Notes: generated by a model not told the origin, from the letters alone. A stretch of 64,000 bases of DNA from JAFGGT01 sp036733165 (GCA_036733165.1 DAINBB010000006.1:4677-68676); one strand, 5' to 3'. Counted from the stretch's first letter, positions 26,506 to 36,094 are shown. Numbers and translations are program-made.

Positions 26506-27627
26506 TTATTTAAGGTTTGCTATTCCAATATTCTTTATTGTTGATGTTCTATAACCTATAATGACTGGTAAATAACGTTTTTTGTTGAACATATCGTCCA
26601 AATGAGCATCACCCGTGTCGACAAGAAGTCGCTTTATTGTGCCTAATTTGGCTGGAGTCGATACAATTAGTATGTTTTCGAGCCCGATGGCGCTTATCAC
26701 CGCGGGGCTCAGTTGCTGATTGCCCCTTCCTATGATGAAGCCCTGTGCCCCTATGGGCGAGAGGATCAATTTAACCTTTGCATGTTCTTTGAGGAGATCC
26801 TTCAGGCCGCTTTCATTTAGGTCTTTTCCGACCATGGCCCCACCCCTGAAAGCGTCTATCCCCAGCAAGGTCTTGTCGATGCCCATGTTCCTTCCGATGG
26901 TCATCAACGTGCTGCCGGCGCCGAGCAGGTAGAGGGTGTTATCCTCAAGGTCCTCTATCAGGGTACGGGCAATGTCCTCCTTGATCTCTTCTTCCTCCGG
27001 CCCCCTGACAAGCATCTTCGAGGATTGCATGTAATTGCCCTCGAACACGGTCCTCCCTATCCCAAATACCTTGAAGGCGAGGGTGTCCCTCCTGTACTCC
27101 TCCTCGTCGAGGTCCACTATCTCGGCGTCCCTGATGGATGCCTGTCCATTCGCATGCAGTTCAAGGATGTCCGCCGCCGCCTCCGGATTGATGGCGAACA
27201 CTCCGGAGAGCATCTTGACCCCGCTGGGTATCCCCAAGAGGACGACGTTGCTGCCGACCACGGAATACACGTCCCTTGCAGTTCCGTCCCCGCCGCAAAA
27301 TACTATGAGGTCGCACCCTTTCCTAAGAAATGCCGAGCATGCCCTTAAGGTGTCCTCGCTCGTCGTCTTGGAATGTGGTTCATAGACGATGACATGGTCA
27401 ACATGTTCGTTCAAGATGTCGCTGCCCATGGGGCCGGCGCATGTCAGCCATTCGGTCTTGGTCAGGACGTCCCTTGGCAGTCTGGAGAGAAAGAGCGCTG
27501 CCCGCGAGAACGAGACATTCTTGGCTCCAAGCCTCATGGCCGCCTCAGACATGTTGTCAGTGCCCTTGAGGCCCACCTTTCCGCCCATCCCTGCGATGGG
27601 ATTCACCAGGAAGCCTATCTTTAGCAT
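26506..27627 (-). CDS. ATP-NAD/AcoX kinase family protein
   Basis: A 373-residue protein starting KIGFLVNPIAGMGGKVGLKGTD with the NAD-kinase nucleotide motif FCGGDGTARDV and LLGIPSGVKM. This matches the long ATP-NAD kinase/AcoX subgroup of archaea, larger than classic NAD kinase. The likely activity is phosphorylation of NAD or a related diol-containing substrate, but specificity in this subgroup is not settled. A TATA box (tttttataat) lies about 26 bases before the ATG. Confidence 0.75.
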   Translation of the reverse strand: MLKIGFLVNPIAGMGGKVGLKGTDNMSEAAMRLGAKNVSFSRAALFLSRLPRDVLTKTEWLTCAGPMGSDILNEHVDHVIVYEPHSKTTSEDTLRACSAFLRKGCDLIVFCGGDGTARDVYSVVGSNVVLLGIPSGVKMLSGVFAINPEAAADILELHANGQASIRDAEIVDLDEEEYRRDTLAFKVFGIGRTVFEGNYMQSSKMLVRGPEEEEIKEDIARTLIEDLEDNTLYLLGAGSTLMTIGRNMGIDKTLLGIDAFRGGAMVGKDLNESGLKDLLKEHAKVKLILSPIGAQGFIIGRGNQQLSPAVISAIGLENILIVSTPAKLGTIKRLLVDTGDAHLDDMFNKKRYLPVIIGYRTSTIKNIGIANLK

Positions 27628-27696
27628 GTGATTGATATGAGAGAAATTATAAAAATAATTGGTAAGTTTTTTATATCTCTACCCATGATGGAGGAT

Positions 27697-27864
27697 ATGA
27701 ACATATATTCCAAATTGTTGCTCTTGTTGTCATTTATAATATTTCTTACTGCGGAGTTCTATAACGAAAAGGCGGTCTATGTCGCGTTTTTCTTCTTTAT
27801 GCTGGCGTTCTTCCTGCCCCATATCATCACGATTGTGACAGGCAAGCATTTCAGAGGGGAATAA
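27697..27864 (+). CDS. Small membrane protein
   Basis: A 55-residue protein with two hydrophobic segments (SKLLLLLSFIIFLTAEF and AVYVAFFFFMLAFFLPHIITIV) and a short basic C-terminus. Starts at 27685, 27688 and 27697 are in frame; 27697 is favoured because a TATA box (ttttatatc) lies about 25 bases upstream and GGAGG directly precedes it. It is divergent from the NAD-kinase-like gene. No family is recognised. Confidence 0.5.
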   Translation: MNIYSKLLLLLSFIIFLTAEFYNEKAVYVAFFFFMLAFFLPHIITIVTGKHFRGE

Positions 27865-27883
27865 AAAAAGAAAGGAAGTCTCT

Positions 27884-28420
27884 TTATTTCTTCCTTCTTA
27901 CAGTCATTCCGATGACAACTATCGCACCGAGGATTATGCCGGCAACGACAGAGACTATGGTCACGGGGAATCCAGTGCCTTCGCCAGTGTTGACGTCATC
28001 GGTTATTCCAATGACCTTTTCAATGTTGCCATTCTCATCCGTCGGGCATCCGTTCCATGCATCTCCCGGCACCGTTGGGCATTCATCCCTGTCATCAGGA
28101 ACACCGTCGCCATCCATGTCGCCCCCTTCGGGGTTTTCCATTATCACTACCTCACCATCTTCACCTGGCGATACAAGATTTTCCGGTCGTTCCATGTCAT
28201 CGGGATCCTTCTGAATCTCATCCTCATACAGTTCGATTTCCGGATTGGCCAATATGACGACCTCTCCCCACTCCTCTGGCATTACAAGATCGTCCGGGCA
28301 ACTGTCTCTCTCCACATCAATCATTGTGGTCAGGCCTGGGTCCTCATCATTAGCCGATATTGGCACTGCAAAGCTTCCGAAGAGGCAGAGCAACACCATC
28401 AGGGGCAATATCTTTTTCAT
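27884..28420 (-). CDS. Secreted, membrane-anchored protein with a calcium-binding-like (thrombospondin type 3) repeat
   Basis: A 178-residue surface protein. The signal peptide KKILPLMVLLCLFGSFAVPISA is followed by acidic repeats in which EEWGEVVILANPE and GEDGEVVIMENPE are similar. A single DGDGVPDDRDECP motif of the thrombospondin type 3/OmpA-like calcium-binding kind follows, then a C-terminal TM ending RRKK. It ends 20 bases from the small membrane gene, convergent. The start ATG at 28420 follows AGGTGA. The function is unknown; attachment to the cell surface is inferred. Confidence 0.65.
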   Translation of the reverse strand: MKKILPLMVLLCLFGSFAVPISANDEDPGLTTMIDVERDSCPDDLVMPEEWGEVVILANPEIELYEDEIQKDPDDMERPENLVSPGEDGEVVIMENPEGGDMDGDGVPDDRDECPTVPGDAWNGCPTDENGNIEKVIGITDDVNTGEGTGFPVTIVSVVAGIILGAIVVIGMTVRRKK

Positions 28421-28685
28421 GTCTTTCACCTCATTTCTTGAGTTGGTTTTTTTGGGTTCCCGGAAACTTGAAAAAATGATTATCGTAACCTTTATTAATA
28501 GGTTCCGAGATGATTCAAGATAGATTGAACTATAGAAAAAAAGAGAAAATATTTGTTTATTTTGAATTTCATAGAATAATTGAATGTTTTTTAATGGTCT
28601 CTGACACCTAAAAAATCATTCCTGCCAGATATCTGCAATATGGTTCAATATATATGGAACAGTTCCATGTCGCATAGGATGTCAG

Positions 28686-29459
28686 TTAAGGTTCCCTTTT
28701 CCTTTTAAGATATTTTTTCTTGTTCCCCGAAGCCGATATGCCTTGGTCAATGGCCCTTTCCAGAAGGTCCATCTTGCCTTCGATGGAATCATAGCCAAGC
28801 CCAAGGTTCCTTGATATGGTCCTTGCCCCATCGATCGCCGTTGAGCTGTCGACGTTTTTTTGTCTGATGAAAAGCGTCTTTTTGTAATCGTTGGCTCTTA
28901 ACAACTCTTTGAACATCCCGTCTTCCTTGGGTCCTTCAAGCTTCATTATTATGCTTTCCCAATGTTCGATCCATCCGTTCGTAAGGAAGAAGTTGTTCAT
29001 CTCCTGCAGGCTTGACATATAGGTGTCCCTTCCCATGGTGGCGACTATACAATCGTCGACTATCCCATCATATTCGTCCTTTATACACAATATGTTTACA
29101 TCTTCCCGGGCGAAAACGGTCTTGAGGGCGTTGCCACAAAGACCAAAGAAAAAAAGTATCAAGTTGCAATACCCTTTGACATCGTCGACACGTTCATGGC
29201 ATTGGTACTCAAGTTCATACAGGTCTGTGTGCAGGGCGGCTGGAACTATATCGACGTAGACCGACCGTTCTGAGGTGTTGATCCTTAGGTGGCATGGGTC
29301 GTTTATGTAGATAACATCCTTTTTTAGGAGCAGCTCCCCGAATCTCCTGTTCTCTGAACTTCTCCTGAGATATATCTTTTCAATATCATCCCTCTCGTCA
29401 AGGATGTGGGCCAGCTCGTTCTCAAGCACCTGGCACGAAATAATACCCAATCTTGGCAT
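28686..29459 (-). CDS. DUF1638 family protein
   Basis: A 257-residue protein starting MPRLGIISCQVLENELAHIL. The stretch LILFFFGLCGNAL matches the family's central GLCGN motif, which supports DUF1638. In methanogens such proteins are found beside corrinoid methyltransferase genes, but none is visible here. The start is ATG at 29459; an in-frame start at 29474 is possible. Its C-terminus is very basic (KKKYLKRKREP). Intergenic DNA before it (28430-28685) is A+T-rich and appears empty. Confidence 0.6.
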   Translation of the reverse strand: MPRLGIISCQVLENELAHILDERDDIEKIYLRRSSENRRFGELLLKKDVIYINDPCHLRINTSERSVYVDIVPAALHTDLYELEYQCHERVDDVKGYCNLILFFFGLCGNALKTVFAREDVNILCIKDEYDGIVDDCIVATMGRDTYMSSLQEMNNFFLTNGWIEHWESIIMKLEGPKEDGMFKELLRANDYKKTLFIRQKNVDSSTAIDGARTISRNLGLGYDSIEGKMDLLERAIDQGISASGNKKKYLKRKREP

Positions 29460-29550
29460 TAACACACCTTCCAAAGAAATATTGAACTCCTACCCAATTT
29501 CGTGTATAAGTCCAATAAATTAAAATATAGATAAATATATCTATTGGGGC

Positions 29551-30315
29551 ATGGACGATTATCTCATAGATGTTGAGAACATATGTAAAGATTTTGGAAA
29601 CGTAAGGGCGCTGGATGATGTGTCCATAAAGGTAAGGAGAGGCGAAACTTTTGGTCTTCTGGGTCCCAACGGCGCCGGAAAGACAACGCTTGTGAGGATA
29701 CTTTGTTCCGTGCTCACGCCCACAAGCGGCGCTGGGACCATCAATGGCCTCAACCTGCTAGAGAAGAAGAACGACATAAAGAGGATAACCGGCCTTCTGC
29801 CTGAGAATCCGGGAACATACGAAGACCTCACTTCACAGGAGTTCCTATCCTTTGTCGGTGAGCTGTATGGCATCGACAAGGCGACGGTGACCAAGAGGAT
29901 AGAGGACCTTCTAAAGCTCTTCGATATATACGAGAGAAGGAACGATCTCATATCGGGTTTTTCGTCGGGCATGAGACAGAAGGTCATGCTGGCCTCTACG
30001 CTCATACACAATCCACCGATCCTATTCCTTGACGAACCCACTTCTGCGCTTGACCCGACGGTCGCGAGGACCGTGAAGGACATCATACTCTCGCTCTCCA
30101 AGGAGGCACATAGGACGATAGTTGTGTCGACCCATCAATTGCCGCTTGCGGAAGAGGTCTGTGACAGGATAGCCATACTGCACAGGGGCAGGGTGCTCGA
30201 ATGTGGAAGTCCCAGGGAACTCATGGAGATCAGCGGCACGGACAGCATGGAAAAGGCATTCTTCAAGATAACGAATCTTGAGAGCAAGGATGTCGACATA
30301 CTGCTTGGATGGTGA
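29551..30315 (+). CDS. ABC transporter ATP-binding protein
   Basis: A 254-residue ATPase with Walker A GPNGAGKTTL, signature GFSSGMRQKVMLAS, Walker B ILFLDEPTSALDP and switch His in VVSTHQLPL. The ABC-2 exporter subgroup is indicated by the paired permease. A TATA element (ataaatata) lies about 25 bases before the ATG. The permease starts 7 bases after the stop. Confidence 0.82.
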   Translation: MDDYLIDVENICKDFGNVRALDDVSIKVRRGETFGLLGPNGAGKTTLVRILCSVLTPTSGAGTINGLNLLEKKNDIKRITGLLPENPGTYEDLTSQEFLSFVGELYGIDKATVTKRIEDLLKLFDIYERRNDLISGFSSGMRQKVMLASTLIHNPPILFLDEPTSALDPTVARTVKDIILSLSKEAHRTIVVSTHQLPLAEEVCDRIAILHRGRVLECGSPRELMEISGTDSMEKAFFKITNLESKDVDILLGW

Positions 30316-30322
30316 ACTACCC

Positions 30323-31888
30323 ATGGCTGTTTGGTGGACCATAGGAAAATACAACATGCGTCTCAATCTTGGGAAGCTGTACCGGAATAGGAAGATATAC
30401 TTCACGCTCACGGCGATAATATTTGTCGTATATGCCGTTCTCTTCAAGGCGCTTGTGGACGCCAACCCAAACAACGTCATCATCAGTCTGATGTCCAACA
30501 AGGCACTCTTCGCCACGTTGCTTGACCTTATCATGCTATATGTGTTCGTCTATCTTATAATGATACATGTCTTTACTGGCATGAAGAGGCAGAACAAGTC
30601 CAGCCTGGAATTGTTGTTGTCGGCACCAGTGAGTTCCAGCGACATAGTCCTCGGTGAGACGATCGCTTCCCTTCCTGTGTATCTTCTTGTCCTGCCAATA
30701 GTATTGATACCCTTGTTGATCCTGGGTTATTTCCAGGCAGGCGTAGGGATACTTGGGATCCTTAAGATCACGGTCTCCCAAGTCCTACTGGCCCTGTTGG
30801 CGGTGGGAATAGGGGCGATAGCCCTTACCCTCATACAGACCAGCATCCAGAGGACAAAGACGAACAAGTACTTCAGGCTGTTTGCCACCATGATATCCGC
30901 CGGTCTGTACCTTTCCATTTATTTTCTCAAGTCATGGCTCTCCACAGCCGAGAGCGTGACACAGAATCAGTTTTTCAACATGCTTCCCACGTCGCTTACG
31001 GGGAACATAGCTTTCTCTGAGATATCCGGGTACGTTCCACACCCGTCCATTCTGGTCAGCTTTACATTGCTGCTGGCATGGATAGGCATTGCCTACGGTA
31101 TAGGGATACGCATAGCCGGCAAGGCCTACTCGCTGGAAAAAGAGCTTTCAAGCGCCACCGTATCGATAAAAAGGGAAAGCGCCCTTCTCAAGATAGTGAG
31201 GCACATCACACCCGGCACCTACACCGAGAAGGTGGTCACTCACTTTAAGCTCTATTTCAGGGATTCCAACAATTCAGCCACAAGCATCTACCTATTGATA
31301 ATAGCTTACTTCATCCCAATGATGTCGGCTTGGACCTCCAGAGGGGAGGAGCATGAGGCGATACAGTTAATGTACATCATAAGCACATTGATGGTCCCAA
31401 TGTTCGTCGCCATATCCATGAATTCCATGTTCTACCTGTCGAGGGATGCGCTATGGATATGGAAAAAGGCGCCTGGGGGGTCTGACAGTTTCATAAACAG
31501 CAAATGGATTCAGTCCTTCATCCTCAGCTTGATATTTATCCCAATCCCGATAATCAACGGGTCGCTGTTCGGCTTGGAGGAGACAGGTGTCACAATGATT
31601 GTCGCGATGATAGTCCTCCTGCTCATTGTAAACTCCCTTGCCATCTCTTTTAGCATGTTCCTGAACATACTGAGCCCCACCAAGAGCATACAGGGGGCAA
31701 AGACTGGAATTAACTCCATCATATCAACATTGGGGATCCTGTTCCCTTTGATGATAACCACGATATATTTGTTACAGCTGATGAACTTCTATTATTATCT
31801 GCTTCTCATGGCCGTGCTAAGCCTGGTTGCAGACTATGTGTTCATATTTCTCTCAAAGAAAAGGATTGACGGTGCCATGGATATCTGA
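30323..31888 (+). CDS. ABC-2 type transporter permease (large, 12-TM-like)
   Basis: A 521-residue membrane protein with about 11-12 hydrophobic segments. Its halves show a first TM set (KIYFTLTAIIFVVYAVLFKAL...VYLIMIHVF) and a second set after residue 310, suggesting a permease about twice the size of the 266-residue one at 17175. The coupling-like GMKRQNKSSLELLLSAPVSSSD follows the first TMs. The ATG at 30323 follows GGTGAACTACCC; a longer frame into the ATPase gene is rejected. The substrate is unknown. Confidence 0.72.
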   Translation: MAVWWTIGKYNMRLNLGKLYRNRKIYFTLTAIIFVVYAVLFKALVDANPNNVIISLMSNKALFATLLDLIMLYVFVYLIMIHVFTGMKRQNKSSLELLLSAPVSSSDIVLGETIASLPVYLLVLPIVLIPLLILGYFQAGVGILGILKITVSQVLLALLAVGIGAIALTLIQTSIQRTKTNKYFRLFATMISAGLYLSIYFLKSWLSTAESVTQNQFFNMLPTSLTGNIAFSEISGYVPHPSILVSFTLLLAWIGIAYGIGIRIAGKAYSLEKELSSATVSIKRESALLKIVRHITPGTYTEKVVTHFKLYFRDSNNSATSIYLLIIAYFIPMMSAWTSRGEEHEAIQLMYIISTLMVPMFVAISMNSMFYLSRDALWIWKKAPGGSDSFINSKWIQSFILSLIFIPIPIINGSLFGLEETGVTMIVAMIVLLLIVNSLAISFSMFLNILSPTKSIQGAKTGINSIISTLGILFPLMITTIYLLQLMNFYYYLLLMAVLSLVADYVFIFLSKKRIDGAMDI

Positions 31889-32221
31889 TCAGATGTTCTT
31901 TCTCCTTTCCGGGATGCTTCCGACCTGGAGCCTCTCGTCCCTGATTTTCTTGGTTACGTATAGGGCGCAATAGCAGGCGCCATATTCCTCCAGGTCCCGC
32001 TCCCTGTACGCACAAGGGCAGATGATGTCCTCGTCCCTTTCATATTCTCCCGATGCCAGACGGCAGGGGCAGGACATGTAACCGTATCTGTCCCTGTTCT
32101 CCAAAAGCCCCTCAACTAGCTCCATTGTAAAGTCTTCATCGTAGTTGAAGTAATGTCCAAGTTCCTCCGCTCCTTTCTTGAGGGCATCATGTACCTTTCT
32201 TATCTCCTCATCCTTGACCAT
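31889..32221 (-). CDS. Ferredoxin:thioredoxin reductase catalytic chain
   Basis: A 110-residue FTR beta chain. The 4Fe-4S and active disulfide cysteines are in CPCRLASG, DIICPCAYRERDLEEYGACYCALYV, which is the strict family pattern. It passes electrons from ferredoxin to a thiol partner. Two bases upstream on the same strand lies a glutaredoxin-like gene that is very probably that partner. Confidence 0.9.
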   Translation of the reverse strand: MVKDEEIRKVHDALKKGAEELGHYFNYDEDFTMELVEGLLENRDRYGYMSCPCRLASGEYERDEDIICPCAYRERDLEEYGACYCALYVTKKIRDERLQVGSIPERRKNI

Positions 32222-32222
32222 T

Positions 32223-32474
32223 TCAATCTCCCTTCAAGGCCTTCCTTATCTCCTCTTCCCTGAAACCCACGATGACGACGCCGTTTATCACGGCCGTAGG
32301 GAACGACAGCGCTGGATTGAGCTCTTTTATGAGCCCGACGGCCTCGTCCATATCTTCCTTCTCCAGAAGGTCGACGTAGACATAGCGGTATTCCGCGCCA
32401 AGCGACTCTATCAACTCTCTCGTCTTTCGACACCACCCACAGGTGCTGAGGGCATACAACAGCACATCACCCAT
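32223..32474 (-). CDS. Glutaredoxin/thioredoxin-like protein (FTR partner)
   Basis: An 83-residue glutaredoxin-fold protein. The active site is YALSTCGWCRKT and the cis-Pro loop FPTAVING. A start at 32474 after GGTGG puts the first Cys at residue 12, as in family members; an in-frame ATG at 32504, with its own GGGTGA, would add 10 residues. It is two bases upstream of the FTR chain and likely receives ferredoxin electrons from it, reducing disulfides in target proteins. Confidence 0.82.
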   Translation of the reverse strand: MGDVLLYALSTCGWCRKTRELIESLGAEYRYVYVDLLEKEDMDEAVGLIKELNPALSFPTAVINGVVIVGFREEEIRKALKGD

Positions 32475-32604
32475 GTTCTTTCCACCAACGTGTTGGATAT
32501 CCATTATTTCACCCAGGATAATATTGTCCCCAATTGTTTATAATTTCGTTGGATACATCGCTAACATTTAAAAGAATTCGATGTAATAATAGTTCGGTGG
32601 GGCA

Positions 32605-32901
32605 ATGAACGACATCATATCGGCGTTGGTGGAACTGAAGGGTCATGCAAGGATTGCACAGGAGCTCATGCTAAGTTCCGAGTTCGAGGGAACGGACTGG
32701 AAGAAGCTCACGGTCGCTTTGGAGTCCATATACAAGATCAACAGGATACTTGATGAGATAATGAACTCTGTGGAGACCGATGAACGCGTGCATGAAAAGA
32801 TCGAACAGATAAAGAAGTACCATAAGGCCCCATACGTGCCAGACTTCATGTCAGATATCTGGGATGAAAGCAACAATTGCGCTTCTGAAGAGGCCCTATA
32901 A
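32605..32901 (+). CDS. Small helical protein, unknown
   Basis: A 98-residue mainly helical protein (ALVELKGHARIAQELMLSSEF, EKIEQIKKYHKAPYVPDFMSDIW). No family is recognised. It has a good ribosome site (GGTGGGG) before its ATG and normal host codon use, so it appears to be a real gene. It stands alone, divergent from the FTR/glutaredoxin pair. Confidence 0.55.
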   Translation: MNDIISALVELKGHARIAQELMLSSEFEGTDWKKLTVALESIYKINRILDEIMNSVETDERVHEKIEQIKKYHKAPYVPDFMSDIWDESNNCASEEAL

Positions 32902-33068
32902 ACGCGAGGGTACTCATTTGTGTTGCATGCAGGCCAATGTTCTTCATCATGTTTTTACAGGGCATGGCACATTGGTATCCTAAGTTACAGACCGACATGT
33001 TCAGAGGACAATACCACAGACCCTTGCCTTTACATCACGTGATCAGAAACATAAGAACAATTGTTGGG

Positions 33069-33144
33069 TGGTGCGGCTGCCGGGATTTGAACCCGGGTTA
33101 CAAGCGTGGCAGGCTTATGTGCTAGGCCACTACACTACAGCCGC
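33069..33144 (-). tRNA. tRNA-Gly (anticodon GCC), CCA encoded
   Basis: On the minus strand the acceptor GCGGCTG pairs with CAGCCGC. The anticodon arm TAAGC-CTGCCAC-GCTTG gives anticodon GCC, and the T arm is CCGGG-TTCAAAT-CCCGG. Discriminator A is followed by an encoded CCA (complement of 33069-33071). Confidence 0.95.
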
Positions 33145-33701
33145 ATTAGCTGGAAGAATAGTGCCACTTAACTCATTTTTTCCATAATTGAACTAATTTA
33201 TAAACTTTTCTGTGGCGATGGTATCATAAGTGGAGACCCAACATAGCATGGGAACTTGTCAAAAAACCTCTCTTGGCAATGGAAGGATGAGGCACAGTCT
33301 CCCAGGACGGATCGTGCCAACTGGGGCATTTCATCTCCTGAAAAGATATTGTATACGGCCCCCGTATACTCAAAAATAGATAAGTCTTCGGTCCAAGAGG
33401 GCATTTAACAACATCCGTTCCTATCGTCATTGGCAAGTGGAGAAACAATATTGATTTTATAAGCAAATGTTACAATTCTAGATTATTATTAGATATAAAT
33501 ATAAATAATTGATTTAATTATTATTTAATATATTATTATTTATTTAAAATAGATAATATTTAATATATATACTTAAAAAAATATTATAAACAAAATGAAA
33601 CAAAATGAAACAAAATAGATATATATTATTAATTTATTTGCCAATTCATTCAATTATATTTCATCCCTAAGTTATATAAAGTCAGTTTGTTTTGTAAATA
33701 C
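33145..33701. other. A+T-rich intergenic region with an inverted repeat and short tandem repeats
   Basis: There are 557 bases without a gene. The first half is balanced in composition but holds no credible ORF. At 33351-33369 is a perfect inverted repeat, GTATACGG-CCC-CCGTATAC. From 33480 to 33660 the sequence is almost all A and T, and near 33593-33617 the unit aaacaaaatg occurs three times. A TATA box (ttatataaag) near 33672 serves the next gene. Confidence 0.5.
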
Positions 33702-35177
33702 ATGAACTACAAGCTACTTGGTACGATCTGTGCGCTGTTGGTGCTATCTAGCATTGCTCCAATTTATTCCACCGAAGAGGTTGATGATACTATTATCATA
33801 TTAGTATCAGACAACATGGCCGATAGCGCAATGGCGCACATGATCTCTGACGAGCTGGGCGCTGATGTATATTTCACACCTTGGGGCGAATACGACCAGG
33901 CAATAGCCGATCTTATAATTGGAACAACCCCATCTATGATATATATAATCGGAGGCTACAGCGCAGTACCTCTGGAATATGACCAAGCATTTTCAGAATT
34001 TGAATTTGTTCGTATAGGGGGAGACGACCGTTCCCAGACCAGCTTGAGATTATTGCAGTATTTTCAAAAGATGTTTCAACAAAAGAACGTTAATATAGTG
34101 AACGGGGAGGATGAGGGACAGATAGGAAAGGCACTACAAAACGCAATTGAGAAGGGGAATGTATTCGTATATGCAAATAACCCAAACGACATTTCTGATG
34201 TATCTTTGGAACTGGATCAAATGGGCTTCTATTGGGGCGATCTTGCCATTGAGGACGATGGCGGAGATGAAGACCTCCAAGCCGATGCGGAGGCCGCCTT
34301 GGCCACATTGGAAGACCTCCTTTCAGAGCTCACTATAATCATTCCTGACTATCCCTCCAATCCAGTAATAGTCCTGCATACCAACGCATTGGAGAAATAC
34401 GAGAAAGCCCAGGAGGCGTATGACGATGGCGACTTTGGAAAGGCCTTCTGTTATGCCACTATTGGGATTTCTCATGCTGAAAAGGCCTTTGAGCTGGTAG
34501 AAAAGGGCACATTCTACAAGGGCAACCTAGTTGAAAAATCGGCTAGTCAACTAGAAGATCTTCATGAAAGGAGGTTGCAGATAGATTCATATCTTGCACT
34601 TCTGGAAGAGGTCCCTGAAGACATCTCAACGATGTTGAACGACATAGATGCCCTCATTTCCGAGGCCGAGGAGTGCCATGAAGCAGGTGATTATGAGTGT
34701 TGCCTCAACAAGATCGCACTGGCAAAATACCTCATGATCGATATCTGCAAGGCATTGGATCAACTGTTGGGATTTGATGTTGAACTGGACTGTGACATCC
34801 AAGAGAATGCGGAAAACAAGCTCAATGAGCTGATATCAGATAGGGCCGATCTGGACGACCTATTCTCGGAACTGACCGAGGTCCCTGAAGATATCGCAAA
34901 TTCCCTAAACGAGCTTGATGCACTGATAGTGGCTGCACAGGACTGTTTCGACAGCGGGGACTATGTATGTACCTTAGAAAAAATCAGTGAAGCGAAGTCC
35001 ATAATGAAACAGATCGAGCACGACATCGAATCCATACTTGGAGAAAGCGGCAACAACGGCAACAAGGACAACAACGGCAAGGGCAACGATGACAACAACG
35101 GCAACGATGACAACAACGGCAACGATGACAACAACGGCAACAAGGACAACAACGGCAAGGGCAACGACAAGATATAA
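33702..35177 (+). CDS. Secreted protein with cell-wall-binding-2-like N-terminus, helical repeats and an Asn/Gly/Asp tail
   Basis: A 491-residue exported protein. A signal peptide (NYKLLGTICALLVLSSIAPIYS) is followed by a region with IILVSDNMADSAMAHMIS and MIYIIGGYSAVP, reminiscent of the putative cell-wall-binding repeat 2 fold. Two helical repeats then carry EVPEDISTMLNDIDALISEA...GDY and EVPEDIANSLNELDALIVAA...GDY. The tail is low-complexity repeats of the type GNDDNN/GNKDNN (35046-35172). It has no TM anchor. The start ATG at 33702 lies about 30 bases after a TATA box; an in-frame TTG at 33687 is rejected. Confidence 0.6.
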   Translation: MNYKLLGTICALLVLSSIAPIYSTEEVDDTIIILVSDNMADSAMAHMISDELGADVYFTPWGEYDQAIADLIIGTTPSMIYIIGGYSAVPLEYDQAFSEFEFVRIGGDDRSQTSLRLLQYFQKMFQQKNVNIVNGEDEGQIGKALQNAIEKGNVFVYANNPNDISDVSLELDQMGFYWGDLAIEDDGGDEDLQADAEAALATLEDLLSELTIIIPDYPSNPVIVLHTNALEKYEKAQEAYDDGDFGKAFCYATIGISHAEKAFELVEKGTFYKGNLVEKSASQLEDLHERRLQIDSYLALLEEVPEDISTMLNDIDALISEAEECHEAGDYECCLNKIALAKYLMIDICKALDQLLGFDVELDCDIQENAENKLNELISDRADLDDLFSELTEVPEDIANSLNELDALIVAAQDCFDSGDYVCTLEKISEAKSIMKQIEHDIESILGESGNNGNKDNNGKGNDDNNGNDDNNGNDDNNGNKDNNGKGNDKI

Positions 35178-35236
35178 AGGAAAATTAATATATTCTATTT
35201 TCCTTTTTTTTATTAATAACTAAAAAGGTATTGTCA

Positions 35237-36094
35237 ATGAAGGGATTAGTATACATTGTCTTATTGAGCATTATTTTCCTGAATATATCCTCATTGACAG
35301 CTGACGAAGGTTATAGCATTGACTATTATACCATCGATATAACACCCATTGAAGGGGAAATGGCATATGAGTCAATACTGATGGAGTTCACGACATATGA
35401 GGACAGCGTGGAGCTGACCTTGGATTACTCCACCCCTCTGGAAAATCTATTGGTAACTGTTGAAGAGGGGGATAGTTATGAATACTATGGGAATGGGTCC
35501 TTATTCCATCTGACCTTCCTTCTTTCAGGATCCGGCACCCACATAATAGAGATGAATTATGAGACAGAGGAGTTCTCGATAATAGACGATGGCAAGATGA
35601 TATATTCACCAACCTTCTCCTTTCCCGTCACACCAAAATATTTCAGATGCAGATTGTTCTTGGAGGATGGGATGTCGATAACATCCCCCCTGGTCCCTTC
35701 CCCGGACAGGGTGTATTCGAAGGGGAACGATATCATAGTCTCATGGGAGAACATATCCACCCAGAGCTCTTTTTACATATTGTGCGCAATTGGGACCATT
35801 CCCTCATCTGGCCATGATTGGTACCTCCTGTTACTTGTAATTCCCGCGGTCGTCATAGGATATTACATCTGCCGGCTGAGGCGGAAGGATGTCAAGGTCC
35901 TGAAACCAGGATTCAAAACAGACGAGGAACTTGTAATAAAGCTTCTTGAAGATGGAAAGCAAACCCACAAGGAACTTGTGGATGCAACGGGGTTCTCGAA
36001 ATCAAAGATCACGCGCATACTGAAGGAATTCGAGGACCGGGACGTGATCAGAAGGGAGAAGTACAAGAACAGGGACATAATACATCTCAAATGA
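35237..36094 (+). CDS. Membrane-spanning winged-helix transcriptional regulator
   Basis: A 285-residue one-component regulator. It has a signal/TM segment (LVYIVLLSIIFLNISSLT), an extracytoplasmic beta-rich domain of about 170 residues, a TM (WYLLLLVIPAVVIGYYICRL) and a cytoplasmic winged helix. The last (TDEELVIKLLEDGKQTHKELVDATGFSKSKITRILKEFEDRDVIRRE) has the recognition helix GFSKSKITRILKEFE. It would sense a signal outside and act on DNA beneath the membrane. It follows the secreted-protein gene at 33702 by 59 bases, so the two may be linked. ATG at 35237 is preferred to TTG at 35231. Confidence 0.7.
   Translation: MKGLVYIVLLSIIFLNISSLTADEGYSIDYYTIDITPIEGEMAYESILMEFTTYEDSVELTLDYSTPLENLLVTVEEGDSYEYYGNGSLFHLTFLLSGSGTHIIEMNYETEEFSIIDDGKMIYSPTFSFPVTPKYFRCRLFLEDGMSITSPLVPSPDRVYSKGNDIIVSWENISTQSSFYILCAIGTIPSSGHDWYLLLLVIPAVVIGYYICRLRRKDVKVLKPGFKTDEELVIKLLEDGKQTHKELVDATGFSKSKITRILKEFEDRDVIRREKYKNRDIIHLK

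Noticed and set aside
32937..33125. 62-codon plus-strand frame
   Set aside because: It runs into tRNA-Gly(GCC) on the other strand and has no family feature.
35046..35172. Short repeated DNA units that might suggest a CRISPR or minisatellite
   Set aside because: The repeats have no unique spacers; they are in frame and encode the GNDDNN/GNKDNN tail of the secreted protein.
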